From Pleurodeles waltl (taxonomy: Eukaryota; Chordata; Amphibia; Caudata; Salamandridae): a stretch of DNA of 64,000 nucleotides. Location: the NCBI RefSeq assembly GCF_031143425.1, contig NC_090444.1, positions 1,310,509,324 to 1,310,573,323 on the forward strand, read 5' to 3'. The notes beneath the pieces were generated by a model. It had not been told where the DNA came from. It searched no databases and saw only the letters and a program-made list of their open reading frames with translations. The position numbers were made by a program, and so were the translations under genes. Shown here piece by piece: positions 1 through 12,299 of the stretch. The stretch's first letter is position 1. Each line of letters begins with the position of its first letter.

Positions 1-539
1 CCAGAGACTCTGGTTCACCACATCTGTATATGCAAAGCAATTATGGAAGTTTGAAGAATAATTTTAAGACCAGTCTGGAACTAAAGGGGTATACGCCACT
101 GCAGGCCTGTGATTTTAGCTTGTGTCAATTCAATGGACATTCAGCTCTGCTGCAGGCTTACAGACTAGACTTGACCAAAATATGAATCACGCAACTGACA
201 CTACAACTTCTATGGCAACTTAAAGTGCTTCGAACAAGCTCATGCACACGCTATTTTCCTGAGCTGCATTGCCATTTTAATTTAACATTGGCAGCTTAGT
301 CTGGTACTTAACTTTATCTCATGGAAAACTTATCTCAATGAGCAATTTACACTAGCTTAATCATGCATTATGTATTCACTTATTTATATTGTTTGCTTTT
401 AGCCATCTTGTGCAACTGCTTCTGCTCTTCTGAAAGTTTTTTTATTCCAGAGATTTTATTCCAGAGGTGTTATGTACATGATCGTGCAAAGGTTTTAATT
501 AACTGAGCACATTAATACATTTAAACTTAAACTATTTTT

Positions 540-1480
540 TAAATAAAATAATGGGGTGGGTCTTTCCCAACCTAACATCAGGCCCTATGCTCACCCCTAA
601 AACCTCAATAGTCTTTCTGCTCCTGTGCGGACTAAAGCATCTCATTCCAATGGCAAGCAAAAGGTCATTTGATTCTTTTGGATGTTGTTTTTACCAATGG
701 TCCAGGAGAGTTTGTGTAATTCCCAGTGTAATCTCACTTGCAATGGTGAACAGCTGCATTTTTTGGGCTTGGGAAGGCTGCCACCTGGAAAAACCTACCA
801 GACCCAGACAGTTCTGAAAACTAGACATCAGGGGAAGTTTAGGGTGGTGTGCTTCGCATGCATTCAACACCATTTTCTTACCCACAATGCTCTGCAAAAC
901 TCAAATGTTGAATAAAAACACACATTTTCCTCACCTTTCAGTGAGGGAAACTTCTGGAATCCTCATAATTCCTACCACCCAGCATTCCCTCACTTATGCT
1001 GATAAAAATGCTGTGCCACTTGTGTGGTTGGGCCTAGTGCCAGCAACAATAACGGATCCAACCGAGGTCAACAGGAGTCCCTATGCAAGGGCTCCCATTG
1101 GCCTTGGTTGTATCTGTTCATGTGCACTAGTCTCAGCCACACAAGTGGGACAGCATTTTTATCAGCTCAAGTGGGGCAATGCTGGGTGGTAGGTATTTTG
1201 TGGCTTCTTGTAGATTCCAGAACCTTCCATCACAGAAATGTGAGGAAAATGTGCTTTTAGACAAATTTTGAGGTTTGCAATGGATTCTGGGTAATACAAC
1301 CTGGCGAGAGTCACACAAGTTACCCCATCCTGGATTCCCCTACGTGTCTACTTTAAAAAAATGTACAGGCATTCCAGGCTTCCCTCGGTGCCGACTGAGC
1401 TAGAGCCCACAATCACAGCTAGGCACATTGCAAAGAAAGGATCAGTTTTCAGTGGAAAAATGTAATGTGTCCATGTTGCG
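540..1480. repeat. Inverted-duplicated interspersed repeat centred near 1087
   Basis: Sequence left of about 1045 reappears as its reverse complement right of about 1130. For example CACTTGTGTGG near 1018 mirrors CCACACAAGTG near 1138, and the blocks around a shared CCACCCAGCATT core also mirror each other. The match can be followed outwards through several diverged blocks to about 600 and 1440, so this looks like two head-to-head copies of one repeat unit. The reading frames in it are short and inconsistent, so no gene is called. I recall this unit as an abundant newt repeat; that is memory, not a search result. Confidence 0.6.
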
Positions 1481-1489
1481 ATTTGGGCT

Positions 1490-2570
1490 GTTTCCTGTCA
1501 CGGGTACTGGGCCTACCCACACAAGTGAGGTACAAATTTTATTGGGAGACTTAGGGTAACACAGAATAGTAGAACAAGTATTATTATCAATTGTATTTCT
1601 CTGCATTTGCACCTTCCAAATCTAAGACAGTGTATAAGAAAGAAGTCATTTTGAGAAATGCTGTATACGTCACATGGGAGTATGGGTACCCACGAATTCA
1701 GAGATGTGCAAATAGCCCCTGGTTCTAAACTCCATGTCTTGGGGCCATTTTTAGAAATACATAGGTGTCACTGTCACATATAGTATACCATATGAATTGC
1801 TCTCTACCCGGTAGACAATGAAAAACCATTACAAGGTGTAGCTTAGTGATTGGCTCTGGATACCTGGAGTTCTTGGAAAACCTACAAACCCTACATATAC
1901 CCGCAACCACAAGGGTCTAGCAAATATAATGGCATATTGCTTTTGTAAATTGGCCATTGTAATGAGAAGCTACAAAAGAAAACGTCACAAATGCCAGTTT
2001 TTTCCTACTAATTTTCAATATTTGTCTGTTTCAATGCTTACATTTTTGGGGAAAACCTTGACGGATCTACACAAATTCCCCTTTCTGAATTCAGAATTTT
2101 TCCAGGTTCCACTATGGGTTTTGAAATTGTTTCCGCCACAAACTGGAAGGAGGATGAAAGCACAACAACTCAGAAAAATGGACTGTCTCCCAGTAAAATG
2201 CAAAAACCGTGGTAAAAAAATGTGATTTTCTGAATCAAGACTACCTGTTTCTGATAGCTGGGAAGTTGATAATTTTAGCACTGCAAAGCTTTTGTTGATG
2301 CCATTTGTGGGGAAAAGACCCCAGACACTTAGTTCTGCAGCACTTTATTCCCATTTTCCCCATAAAAGCAAAGTGTAATTATATTTTGCCTAATTTCCCA
2401 GTCCACTCCAGAGGCATCCACAAACCCTGGGAGATATTAGAATCCCCCGGATGTTGTAAAAAAAAGGGGGACAAAAAAATGACATTTGACCTGGATATCT
2501 TATGTGCAGAAAACGTTATGGAGGCCTAAGCTCAAAACTACTCCAAATAACCAAAAAAAGGGCTTAGCTG
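1490..2570 (+). repeat. Continuation of the same interspersed repeat family
   Basis: The block at 1508-1560 (CCACACAAGTGAGG and following) is a diverged direct copy of the block at 1138-1190, so the + oriented copy appears to repeat part of itself and then run on to about 2570. No coding potential is visible. The family is not assigned to a transposon class. Confidence 0.45.
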
Positions 2571-4009
2571 TAGTGGGGTGTGAGGGGGGCTAGTAGCGAA
2601 AGAATTCATTCATATTGTGGTTGTTTCCTATCAAAAATTACAGATTATGGTTCATAATCAATACTTTGACATAATCTAGGATTCTGCTACAAACCTGTGA
2701 GTAAAAGTAGCCTGTAGGGTCTGGTCACTAGAGGAACATGTCAACTTTGATTTTGCACATGTTCTTTTTTTAAATATCAGCCACCCTACTGTGTGGGCAA
2801 CAAGTGATTAATTAATATATAAAAGCTGGGTTTTCCACTTGTCAAAATGGGTTGTTTTGACAGATTTGAGAGTAGGTTTTTCGCCCAATGCAGTCAGGCT
2901 ACAAATGGTAGACCTGAAGTCATGTTTTACAGGACCATTCTAGGTGCTGCCGTCCACAGGTGGCATTTAACTTCCAGGCCATGGAGGCATCTTCATCTTA
3001 TACTAGGCAATTGTAGGTAAGGTAAATATGTCAATGAGGTATATTCTAATTTAAACATGTGTAAAGGGGGGGGGGGCACAAGCACTTTAACCTGTTAAGT
3101 AATAATGCATTTTGTTAATGTAAATCGTACTTTTTAAATTCTTCGTATTCTTCGTCTTCCACGCCTTCTTCTTCTAATAATATTAATAATAGTAATAATA
3201 ACAGGAATAATAATAATAATATTAATAATAATAATAAGCAGAATAAGAAATAGGTGAAGGAGAAGAATTCTGTTGCTCTACTCATAATTTTATTATTGGC
3301 AGCCTGGAAACTTTGGGAACACACTGTCGCAAATTAAGCTTGGTTTATGTTATTTATTGTGTATAACAATTTATTAAATACTAGCGCTGTTCTATGATAT
3401 AAGTGGAGACTTTTCCATTATCACATATGGATGATGTTGAAACTGTTTAGCGCATGTAATTCATTGTTTTTACATGCAATTGACATTAGTTCGAAAGAAA
3501 ACGAAACTTACTGACTGGTGTCACTGGCGTTTATCATTGAAGATAGATATGCATTTTGCGTAGCTACCCAGTAGTTTTAAACACATATATGCCTAGTTTA
3601 TAATCATCTGAGTATGCAGCTTTACGCACCCTCATTTCCTATGCTAATGGATTTATACTGTTGCAAACCTGTAGTTAAGAAGGCTCATATAAAAAAAAAA
3701 GGTTTGATACACGCCCCACTCATGGGGACTGAGGCACAAACGTGCTTTGACCTTAGGGATAGGTCATATTATTAATGGCGGGTATATGTATTGTTTGATA
3801 CGAACGAATACTGTATGTAGCCGCTTATTGGTAATTTTTCTGTATTCTCTACTTAGTGATGGAAGTGACCCTATTCTTTCTTGTTATTCGACTAAATTTT
3901 TCTCTCTGGTGTGTTTTTATTTATTTTCTTATTTACTCTGCATTTTATTTTTATTTTGGTATACTGTCTCGAAACACTATGCACCAGTGGAGCATTGATA
4001 TAAGCACAG
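2570..4009. other. AT-rich intergenic sequence with an (AAT)n microsatellite
   Basis: No gene is seen. At 3170-3240 there is an imperfect (AAT)n tract followed by an AAG-rich stretch and the block GAAGAATTCTGTTGCTCTAC. A diverged version of this arrangement recurs at 15181-15270, which suggests a shared repeat tail. A short G run lies at 3067-3075. Confidence 0.5.
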
Positions 4010-4260
4010 GTTACGGGGGGAACGCTTGACGATAGCGTTCACCCAACCAAGATGGCGCCCGTGTTTTGCCGATCCTAAGCTTATAGGCGTTGAGAATGTT
4101 GCGGTCACGCTTTAACCTGTAACGTGTGCCGGACACGGGGCATTTTAAGTTTAAGGAATGGCGGCTGATTGGAACGCTCATTTGGTCCTCGTACTTCGGA
4201 GCTGGTATCTCTAGCTCCGCTCTGTGTGCAGTTATTGCAATTCTGGTTTTAGGTAAGAGA
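4010..4260 (+). promoter_or_regulatory. Promoter-like segment with YY1-type motifs and a splice-donor-like end
   Basis: This short stretch has more CpG than its surroundings. It contains CCAAGATGGCGCC near 4048, matching the YY1 consensus AAGATGGCGGC, and a second ATGGCGGC near 4158. It ends in a good 5' splice-site sequence (TTTAG|GTAAGAG near 4252). The arrangement resembles a small TATA-less promoter and non-coding first exon, either of a retroelement or of an unrecognised transcript. No coding exon follows that I can identify. This is inference from motifs. Confidence 0.25.
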
Positions 4261-5819
4261 CTTTTGGCATATTACTACTGCTGAATTTACAGCACAGATG
4301 ACTTAACTCGGTCATCTTACAACTACTAGCTTAACAATGTTAAAAATATTGTTTTAGGTGTCGATGATACCTCCTAACTCCATATGCAGTCACATTTAGA
4401 CGGCCATTAGCGGGTAGGTGCTTTTGTTTTGGATCTTGGTGGAGCTTATGGGCTTCTAGTTTTTTCCACTTGGGGTCTCTTTTATAAGTGTCATTTTGTT
4501 CATTTACAGAGTGGCCTTTATGAATTGGTTACGTACTTTGGAATATTGTTGGTTTTCGGACTTCACCTTATTGAGGTATGATCTAATCTCATTTGGGTCA
4601 CTGTGTATACTTCTCGCGATTTTGGACACATTAGGTGTTTGTCTTGGGTGTGCACTGTTTTGGTAATGGCTCATTGGTTAATTTTGGTTGTCTGGTATCT
4701 GTTTGGTTACCACACGGTTTGTGATTACATTTTTCCCTGTTTTTGATCTTACTTTATAATGGTGTCACTATCTAATGTTATTCACGCGTTTGTGCCTGAG
4801 TTTTTTACTCTCACTTTTCACACTGGATAGGGTTAATACATGAATTTAATGTGGATATCATGAAGATGTTAAATAGACTTAATATGGGGTCCTCGACTTG
4901 GATTTTGAATGTGTTAATTTAGCCGATTGCTATTCATATTTGTTATTTGTGAGATGTTAATTTACATTAGTCTTGTAAGATATATAATATGTATGTTGTG
5001 ATTTTTGTTCGAATATGTACATGTCTTATGCTTGATATTTCTTTCAGCCTTGAAAAAGTCACGGGGAGCATTCACTCCCATGACGAAACACTTGTTGGCT
5101 GTTTTGTGTTATTCTGAATGATGGAGTCTTCAAGCTGTCTTGCGTCACATTAAAAGATGAAGTTTTCACACAAAACAAATTCCACTGGATTTTTGTTCAT
5201 CTGCATGTACAAAGTGATTTAGAATTATGGATATATAAGTGTGCATACTCTGCAATATTGAATTCTTTAGATTTATAATTATATTTGAGTGCCTAGGTCT
5301 CTGTTATAATGTTTTGTATATCTGTGGCTTCACAGTGTTGGAGGTAGGGGAGATTCCTCCGGGACCGGGAGCACCATTCTTTGGTAATGGTATAATTTAT
5401 TTTCTACCCTATGAGGGGAATATTGGAAGAGCTTCTTTCCCCCTAAAGTTTCTTCCCTTTTGTTACACCACTCAGTAAGTGAGCCTTCCATGATGTCCTT
5501 GATTGTGGCATGGTCCGCAGAACCGCTAGTGCATCCGCAGAGGCGTTACTTGCTCGTACCCGTTCTGAGCCTGTGCCACAGCTCTTTTCTGCTTCCAACC
5601 AAAAGCCAAAAAGACCAGGTCTGAATTTTCTATATTCAACAGATACTGCATTTGCAACTTCCGCTCGCTGCTCTCAACTCCCGCCCCCTTACGGTAGTCT
5701 TGCTGGACATAGACTCCTTTTTATGTGTCTCTAATTTGACGTCAGGAGTTACCATCTTTTTACCTCTCTTTGGGCCGGAGAGATGTCTGGGGCTCCAGTC
5801 ATTATACCTTTGCCAGTAC
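4261..5819. other. AT-rich sequence without recognisable gene
   Basis: No coding exon is recognised. At 5047-5100 lies a compact motif: GGGGAG and CTCCC arms enclosing a short loop, then CGAAACAC. It resembles a repeat terminus and is discussed under findings. The rest is T-rich and featureless to my reading. Confidence 0.4.
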
Positions 5820-6132
5820 CAGTGCTTAATTTGTAAATAAAAACGTGCCGGTGCCCAAAGCCCTCCTATTAAACACGCGGCTGAGGCAGTGTAATCCTGA
5901 AGCCATCTCGGGCCTCTTCAATCCATTTAAAGCCACTCCCTGCACCTTGAGCTCACTCTTTCAGCTCTCTGCGTCCTCTCATTGTGACACTTTTTCGTTT
6001 TTCTCTTCCTCCGTCTTTCCCATATGTGTCTTTTGTTCGCAGTAAATGCTTGAGGCAGAAAAATAAGTGCCGGCCCTCAAAAATAAGTGCTGGTGCTCAG
6101 CACCGGAAACAACAAGCACAAATTAAGCACTG
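5820..6132. mobile_element. hAT-like MITE, copy 1 (313 bp)
   Basis: Both ends carry the terminal inverted repeat CAGTGCTTAATTTG. The flanking 8 bases are GCCAGTAC at 5812-5819 and GCCGGTAC at 6133-6140, an 8-bp target duplication differing at one base. An 8-bp duplication with CAG-type ends is characteristic of hAT transposons. The interior does not encode a transposase, so the element is non-autonomous. Copies of the same family lie at 52797-53072 and 54589-54884. Confidence 0.85.
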
Positions 6133-7539
6133 GCCGGTACCTATGGTTACACTGTTTACACAATCTGGTACTAGTCAGTTTCTTCTTGTGACTGAGGTTG
6201 AGTGGGGCCACTCAGATGTCAGAAATAGGGCCCATGATGTGGAGCCCAGAAACTGAGAGAGCAGAGAGTGAGATGCTGCCCAAAATGTGGAATGGAAAGA
6301 GCAGATAATGTAGATCTATTTTGGCAGGAAGTGGGGAAGGTAACATCAAAGGTGATTAAAAAAGATATCAAGGTAAGCCTTGTTTTGCTAATCTTCGGTA
6401 TCCTGGCAGGTGAAGGGCCTGAAAGAAATGTCGGGAAGCTACAGTCACAACTTTCATTTGTTTTGATATTACGGAGGGAAATCTGTATATGGGCAGTTAG
6501 TGATCTACGACATAGTATCATAGTACAAGATAATTATTTGCTTTGGTCGAATGGGGCTCATATGTGTGCTAAAAAAGCTATTAGTATCACTGTTATTTTT
6601 CTTCTATTGATTATTATCAGTATCATATCCAGAAAATCACACTAACGGAATGACCTACTATTGCGTGCATTGTGAGCAGAGAGCATTTCAAGCAGTCACA
6701 GTGCATCCACATTGCAATGCTGAAGTTCTTATTTTGAGAGCCATAAGTAATATCAACAACAAAGAAACAACAACATCATTATCATTAATAATAATAATCA
6801 CAATAATAATAATAATAATTTATCGATGTTATTCTTATTTTTGTTCTTTTTCTTCTTCTTCTACTTCTTCCTCTTTTTCTTCTTGTTACTATATTTATGA
6901 TCATTACAATAACATAATTAATAATCACTATAATAATACTAATAATGAATTATTATTAATAATAATATTGCTGTTAATATTATTATTCACACAGACGAAA
7001 GTGACGTGTCACAATTTGCAAACTTACGACCAAAAGTGAGCAGAGTGAGCACAATGTGTGGAGTGACTCCGGGAGCCAGGAGCACGCTGAGAGCCTCCAG
7101 AGCCACCAGAGTCGCTGAGGAGAAAGGAGTGGGCCAGGCAGTGCGAGCAGGTCGAGAGAAGAGGAGCTGTCACGTTGTTCCCTGCCCACTTGCTGGAAAA
7201 ACTTACCGGACCCAAGCTCCTTTGTCCGCGACCTCCTAGAGTGACCCGGCCAGAGGCCCGCCCATCATACAATTTGCTCTTCCAGGTGGGATGTGCCGTT
7301 CAGGATTGCCGGTCAGGATTGAAGGCCACTAGCATCATCGACATTATGGCCCCATAGAGGCTAGTGGTAATTTGCGGCTTTTGCAGGACCTGAAGCGCCT
7401 AATGCACCGGAGAGGGGTGTGTGTAGTGTGCTGAGTTATCCAACATCCCAGGGCTTTGTCCTTTCTCCTCTCCTTTCCTTTCTAAGTGCCAGTAAGCAGC
7501 TAACACCTCGCTAAGTACAAAGTAAACCCTGATAAGTGT
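6133..7539. other. Intergenic sequence with (AAT/ATT)n tracts
   Basis: At about 6770-6985 there are imperfect (AAT)n and (TTA)n runs separated by a TTCTTC-rich patch. The open frames spanning them are low-complexity by-products. At 7030-7300 is a GC- and AG-rich segment that may be the 5' edge of the LINE-like element that follows. No gene is recognised. Confidence 0.4.
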
Positions 7540-8196
7540 GGCATTTAGTGGCATCCTGTTGGTGAGCGCAGTGGTAGTAGTCAACCACTGCTGACGCTGT
7601 GCCCTTGACCTGGCAGAAGCAGTCCAGCTAGGTCTGGTTGGGGCTTGCGTGGTTCTGGTGACCCTCTCTCAGCCTCACCATGTGCTAGGACACTCCAGCT
7701 TTTAGCATTCCAGCATAGCGAGTTTCGGGCCACTTTCTTGCCCAAGTCTACAGTCAACCCCTAGCCACCGCTGGCCAGCCCAAGTGACAAAAAAGTCACG
7801 CAAAATACTATAAAAAGTGCCAGCAAGCAGCTTCTCACTCAGTTCCAGGAAGCAGCTCCAGCAGCGTCTCGGCCTCCACTCTCCTCTTATATCACTGAAG
7901 TGCCTCCAATTAATTAGTATATCAGCCAGTACCAGCATCAGCATTTGGTACTGAAATGAATGGACTGGAACACACCGGCCAATGGGATAAATCAGATAAA
8001 ATTGGCATCTAGTGGCATCCTGTGGCGAGCGTGGTGGTTGTAGTCAACAACTGCGGAGGGTGTGCCCTGGACCACACAGAAGTGGTCCAGCCAGGTCTGA
8101 GTGCAACTTGCGTGGTCCCGGTGAGCCTCGCTCGCCTTTACAGGTGTTAGAACGCTCCAGTTCTTCAGCATAGCAGTTTCTTTGCCGCCTTCTCTC
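7540..8196 (+). repeat. Two diverged direct copies of a ~190-bp unit
   Basis: The blocks at 7540-7735 and 8004-8196 are direct copies about 464 bp apart. Both start GGCAT(T/C)TAGTGGCATCCTG and both continue through a GTAGTCAAC(C/A)ACTGC block and a CCAGC(T/C)AGGTCTG block. Because they sit just upstream of the decayed LINE-like reading frames, they may be tandem 5'-UTR monomers of that element. That role is inferred from position only. Confidence 0.55.
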
Positions 8197-8224
8197 TTAA
8201 TCATTTTGACACCGCTCAACAACA

Positions 8225-10760
8225 ATGAGGTCCAGAAGACTAAGGGGCAATTCCCCCCTCACCACCTCCGACTCAGCACAGAAAAGAAGGGGCTAAAATC
8301 CCCAGAGTCAATACTACAGTTATCTAAACTTGATCAAAGTAATCACGTTTTCACCCTCAGCTTCAAAGGTCAATCTGATCGTATCCCCGCCACCACTCAG
8401 CCAATTAGTTTACTCACTTATAGCCTAAGCCACAAAGAAACAAACTCTCAAAATTTGCATTTATGAAAGAAGAGAGTGCCATTCTCTATCAATCTCCGGA
8501 GGAGGTTATAGAGGTGCTCCCATCACTACAACCCCCTATGATTCCCCAATCCGCCAACCAGAATAAATACGCCTGCTCAAGCCAACTACCACAAGCAGAC
8601 ATTTCAAATGACCATTTTCCTTGCAAAGCTTTCCTGGTTCCAATTCCAATCAATCCTATGAATATCAACAACAGCCTAGAATTTCACCGAATCCCTCAAT
8701 TCAAACAATAATCTCTCGATAAACCCCGCAGCCGAGCATCCAATTATGCAGTCTTGTTCCACTTGGATGTCAACTAAAGCCTTAGAAGAAACATCGCACA
8801 GCACTACACAGGACGCTTTTGACATCCTCCCATTATCCCAATTACGACATTTGCAGCCTGAGAGAGACCTTTTGATTACACCATCAGACTTTTCCAAATG
8901 CCCTAAGTCGACCGCAAATTTCAAACATGATCAGGGAATCCAGCCACTGCATTCCCTTATGACAGCCTTTGTTATTCCTTCCCCCTCGCATGAATTCACC
9001 TTCATTCAAGACCTTAAAATCAGGCCTCCATCCCAAAACTGCCGTTCTAACACACTTACTGATATAAGAACTTGGTAACAACTCATTACACTCTTGACGT
9101 GACCTCCAATGACCTTGATTATCAGTCTAATAAGTTTGATATATAAATCTCCTTGTTAGATGTACTAGCTCAGTACACTTGATCTATTGATCCTTGTTTC
9201 GAATGCCTCAACACCACCTTTAGCAACTTGGGAACAACTGCTTACAATAATACTGACCAGAAGCCATCAACTCTTAATAAGCCTAGTCCACAAGAATACA
9301 TTTGGCAACCTGACTAGAAAAGCTTCTCGTCTTACCATCAATAGTCCGTGACCTATTGCTGGAATTGAAGCTAATCGAAAAAGTTCAACCTTCTACACAC
9401 AACAGTCGATCTGTGACATCATTAACTGTTAGATCAAGGCAAGATGTACCGACTCCAACACCAGCAAGAGAGGCAACAGTAGTGGTCTCTGTAACAACAT
9501 TGAACCCACGCATGGAAACAGGACCTAGTGTAGAGGTTCACCTGGCCCCACAGCTCTTCGGTCAGCAGAGGCCGATAATATGCAAATATCTAAAGTGGAC
9601 ACAGAAGCTTATGCAGTAACCAACACTGCATCTAATCCACAATCAGTAGAGGATAACACCATCATTAGTGTTGAAGTGTGCCCTGCTGTACAAATCCTCA
9701 GGGGGTGATAATAATCAAATACCCAGGGGGACACAGAAGCATTTGTATAACTAGATTCCCCATCTAATCTACTAACAATTGAGGATAATGCCATTGTTCG
9801 TGCTTCCATCACACCCCTCTTCAGTTACTGAAGCACAAAACAAAGCACCTCAGGAAATTAAATAAGAAACAGGAAAAAATTCTGAGAGTTTAAGATTAAA
9901 AAGTTTTTCATCCCATAGCAACCAAGCCCATCGCAGTTTGCATTCTAAACGCAAACGAGTCTAGTAGTGTCAACAAAACAGTTAGACAATACCTTGGCAC
10001 TCTAATAAGACCTCAGTAAGGCACTGGTGCACCCCCTCAGTCAATACAGAGATCGACACACCATCCGCCGCAGCCCCGCAGATGCCCCGGTTCACAATCT
10101 ACAGCCAGGCCGTGCACATTCATTAAATGAGGCAGTTGCAGAGTCATCCTGTAATATCATCCCTTCACAATTCACAGAGGAGAATGACTATTCCATCAGC
10201 TCCAATGAGTCCATCACTAATTGCCATTCGACAGGAAATGCCCCAAATATTACTAGCCTGCGCTGTCAGGGCCTTATAACAACCCTAACATTGCCCTGGC
10301 CCAGAATCGTTTTTCCCATGAAACGAGAGTACTAACAACAATTTTGCACCTGGAGTTAATTTCCACATGTTCCCACAACATACTGAACTGGGGCAATATT
10401 GTTACACTCCTGGTCTCTCACCCAAATTTTCGCCATTTAAACTTCAGTAACATTGAACGTATACAGTTTATTCCTTCAACCATATTTCCTCAGAAAGAAG
10501 CAACTACTGTAACATGGACATCTCACTCAGCAGTCAGCACAACATAAGACAATTGCTATCTCTTCAAGGAATGGGGGATTATAATAACACTGCCAATAAA
10601 GCTCTGTTACCATCAGCCTTATTCAACAAGATTCTGATGATGTCCCCCAAATTCACTCTCTGGCTCAAGACCAAATTTAAAATCCCAACAGGCAACATAT
10701 ACCAAAAAGAACCTCATCCATGCTCAAAAATGCAATAGGCCCTCTGTATTTTAATGCTGT
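8225..10760 (+). pseudogene. Possible ORF1 region of the LINE-like element
   Basis: A start-like ATG at 8225 lies in the context AACAATGAGG just after the duplicated upstream block. It is followed by about 2.5 kb of CA-rich sequence with many short, Ser/Thr/Pro/Gln-rich open frames on the + strand, such as 8463-8711, 8746-9078 and 10027-10335. No conserved domain is recognised. The call as a degenerate ORF1 rests only on its place directly before an endonuclease-like region. Confidence 0.3.
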
Positions 10761-10964
10761 CAGCAATAAGCAAGCACTTACTATCTCTGACCAGACAGGA
10801 AGACAGTGCAAGCTTGCCATACTGCCATTGGAAACTCAGAATGAGAATTGGGGTTGGTTGGCCACTACCTTGGCTGGTCCCTCATCATCAAACTGACTCT
10901 CTTTCAAAAGGATCCCCCCTCCCAATTCTAAAGCTCGGAGGATGAGTCAGCTCACACAAGTTAT

Positions 10965-12120
10965 ATGAGTTTACTTTCCTATAACGTGGCTGGCTTTGAG
11001 AACATTCTAACAGACCCAGATGCCAAGTCCTTCTTAGCTTCACATGACATCAAATGCATCCAGGTATCATAGCGAGAAGTGGAAACTCCATTAGAAGGCT
11101 ACTATGAGTTTTACAACCTTGCCTTGAGGCATTCAGCCATGGGCCATGCAATGGGCGGCCTCTCCATCTTTCTTTCCTAATGCTGGGATTTCAAGGCCTC
11201 AGCTCAAGCCGCCCATAATCATGACTTCTCAGGAGTTGACCACAAGAACTAGAATCAGAAAACCACTGTGGGTAAATTAATTCTGCTAAACGTCTACTTA
11301 CACCCAGCAGTGTCTAGGAAGAAGAAATAAGTTAAGGAACTAGAGTTTTTGATCGAGCATATCAGCACCACTTGTCCCAATGACCATCTCATCTTGGCAG
11401 GTGACTTTCTTCTAAACTTACTTCAAAAGCCATTTCGAAATCTCTCTGGCGAAATAGCAGAATCCAGTTTATCGATCTCAGAACAGGTCATAATATCACA
11501 AAAATCTGATGTCAAAGGGCAGAGTCACTTTGGGCCCTGAATGGATGTTGTTCAGAAAATCAACCATCCCATTATACACACTCTTCCACAAAAAGTTCGG
11601 CTGTACTCGACTACACATTCTGTTCAGTTCCACTTATCAAGCCGGGCAAGTCCTTTTCCATCATCCCAGCTAGTGAAAGCGATCATATGCCTCAGAACGT
11701 GGCCATACCCAACTGGAATCGGGCACACAACATCCTAATATCGCCAGCTCTTGCAGTTTGCATCAAAACTGGAGGCGAATCAGATGGGCCTCGGACGTTG
11801 CAGTGAAAAAGTTGAATTGGAAATCAGCTGTCCCAGACCAGAGTCTTCCACTTTGGGAAATAATGTTCGATTGGGAATGCTTTGTGCTACATCTTCTCTC
11901 TGCTCTTGCCAGTATCCGACCATGCCATCCAGGCCTCAACACTCCAACCCATCCTTGGTTCACAAAAGATCTTAAAATATTGAAAAAATCTTTGAACAAA
12001 AAACTCAGAGCACTGAAATCTGGAGCCAACGCCGTACCTCTGGATGAAATCCACACTCTTCATAGGTACTATAAAAAACAAATCTGGCACGCCCAAAAGA
12101 GACATGAGAAAGCACTTTAA
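10965..12120 (+). pseudogene. LINE ORF2 endonuclease region, degenerate
   Basis: From the ATG at 10965 the translation begins MSLLSYNVAGFENIL, a typical opening of an APE-type endonuclease. A block near 11395 reads HLILAGDFLLN, which matches the GDFN motif with one substitution. Stops interrupt the frame near 11070, 11180 and 11330. The frame at 11758-12120 encodes a basic, Trp-containing stretch typical of the linker before the reverse transcriptase. Confidence 0.6.
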
Positions 12121-12299
12121 CTAGAACTCTTTGTGGCCTGCCAAACTAAAAATTCAAAAGAGTTTTGTATTATCATTAATCGTCCAAATAGAGAAACTGA
12201 ACCTGTCCAACTAAACGGAAATGTCACGTCTGAAAGCTAGTCCACATATATCAGCACCCTTTATAAAACAAAACCAGAGAGTCTCAACTTGCTAGCTAG

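Noticed and set aside
6268..6645. 125-codon ORF after the hAT MITE
   Set aside because: It starts with a CxxC but has no further zinc-finger pattern, and it ends in low-complexity Ile/Ser sequence near the (AAT)n tract.
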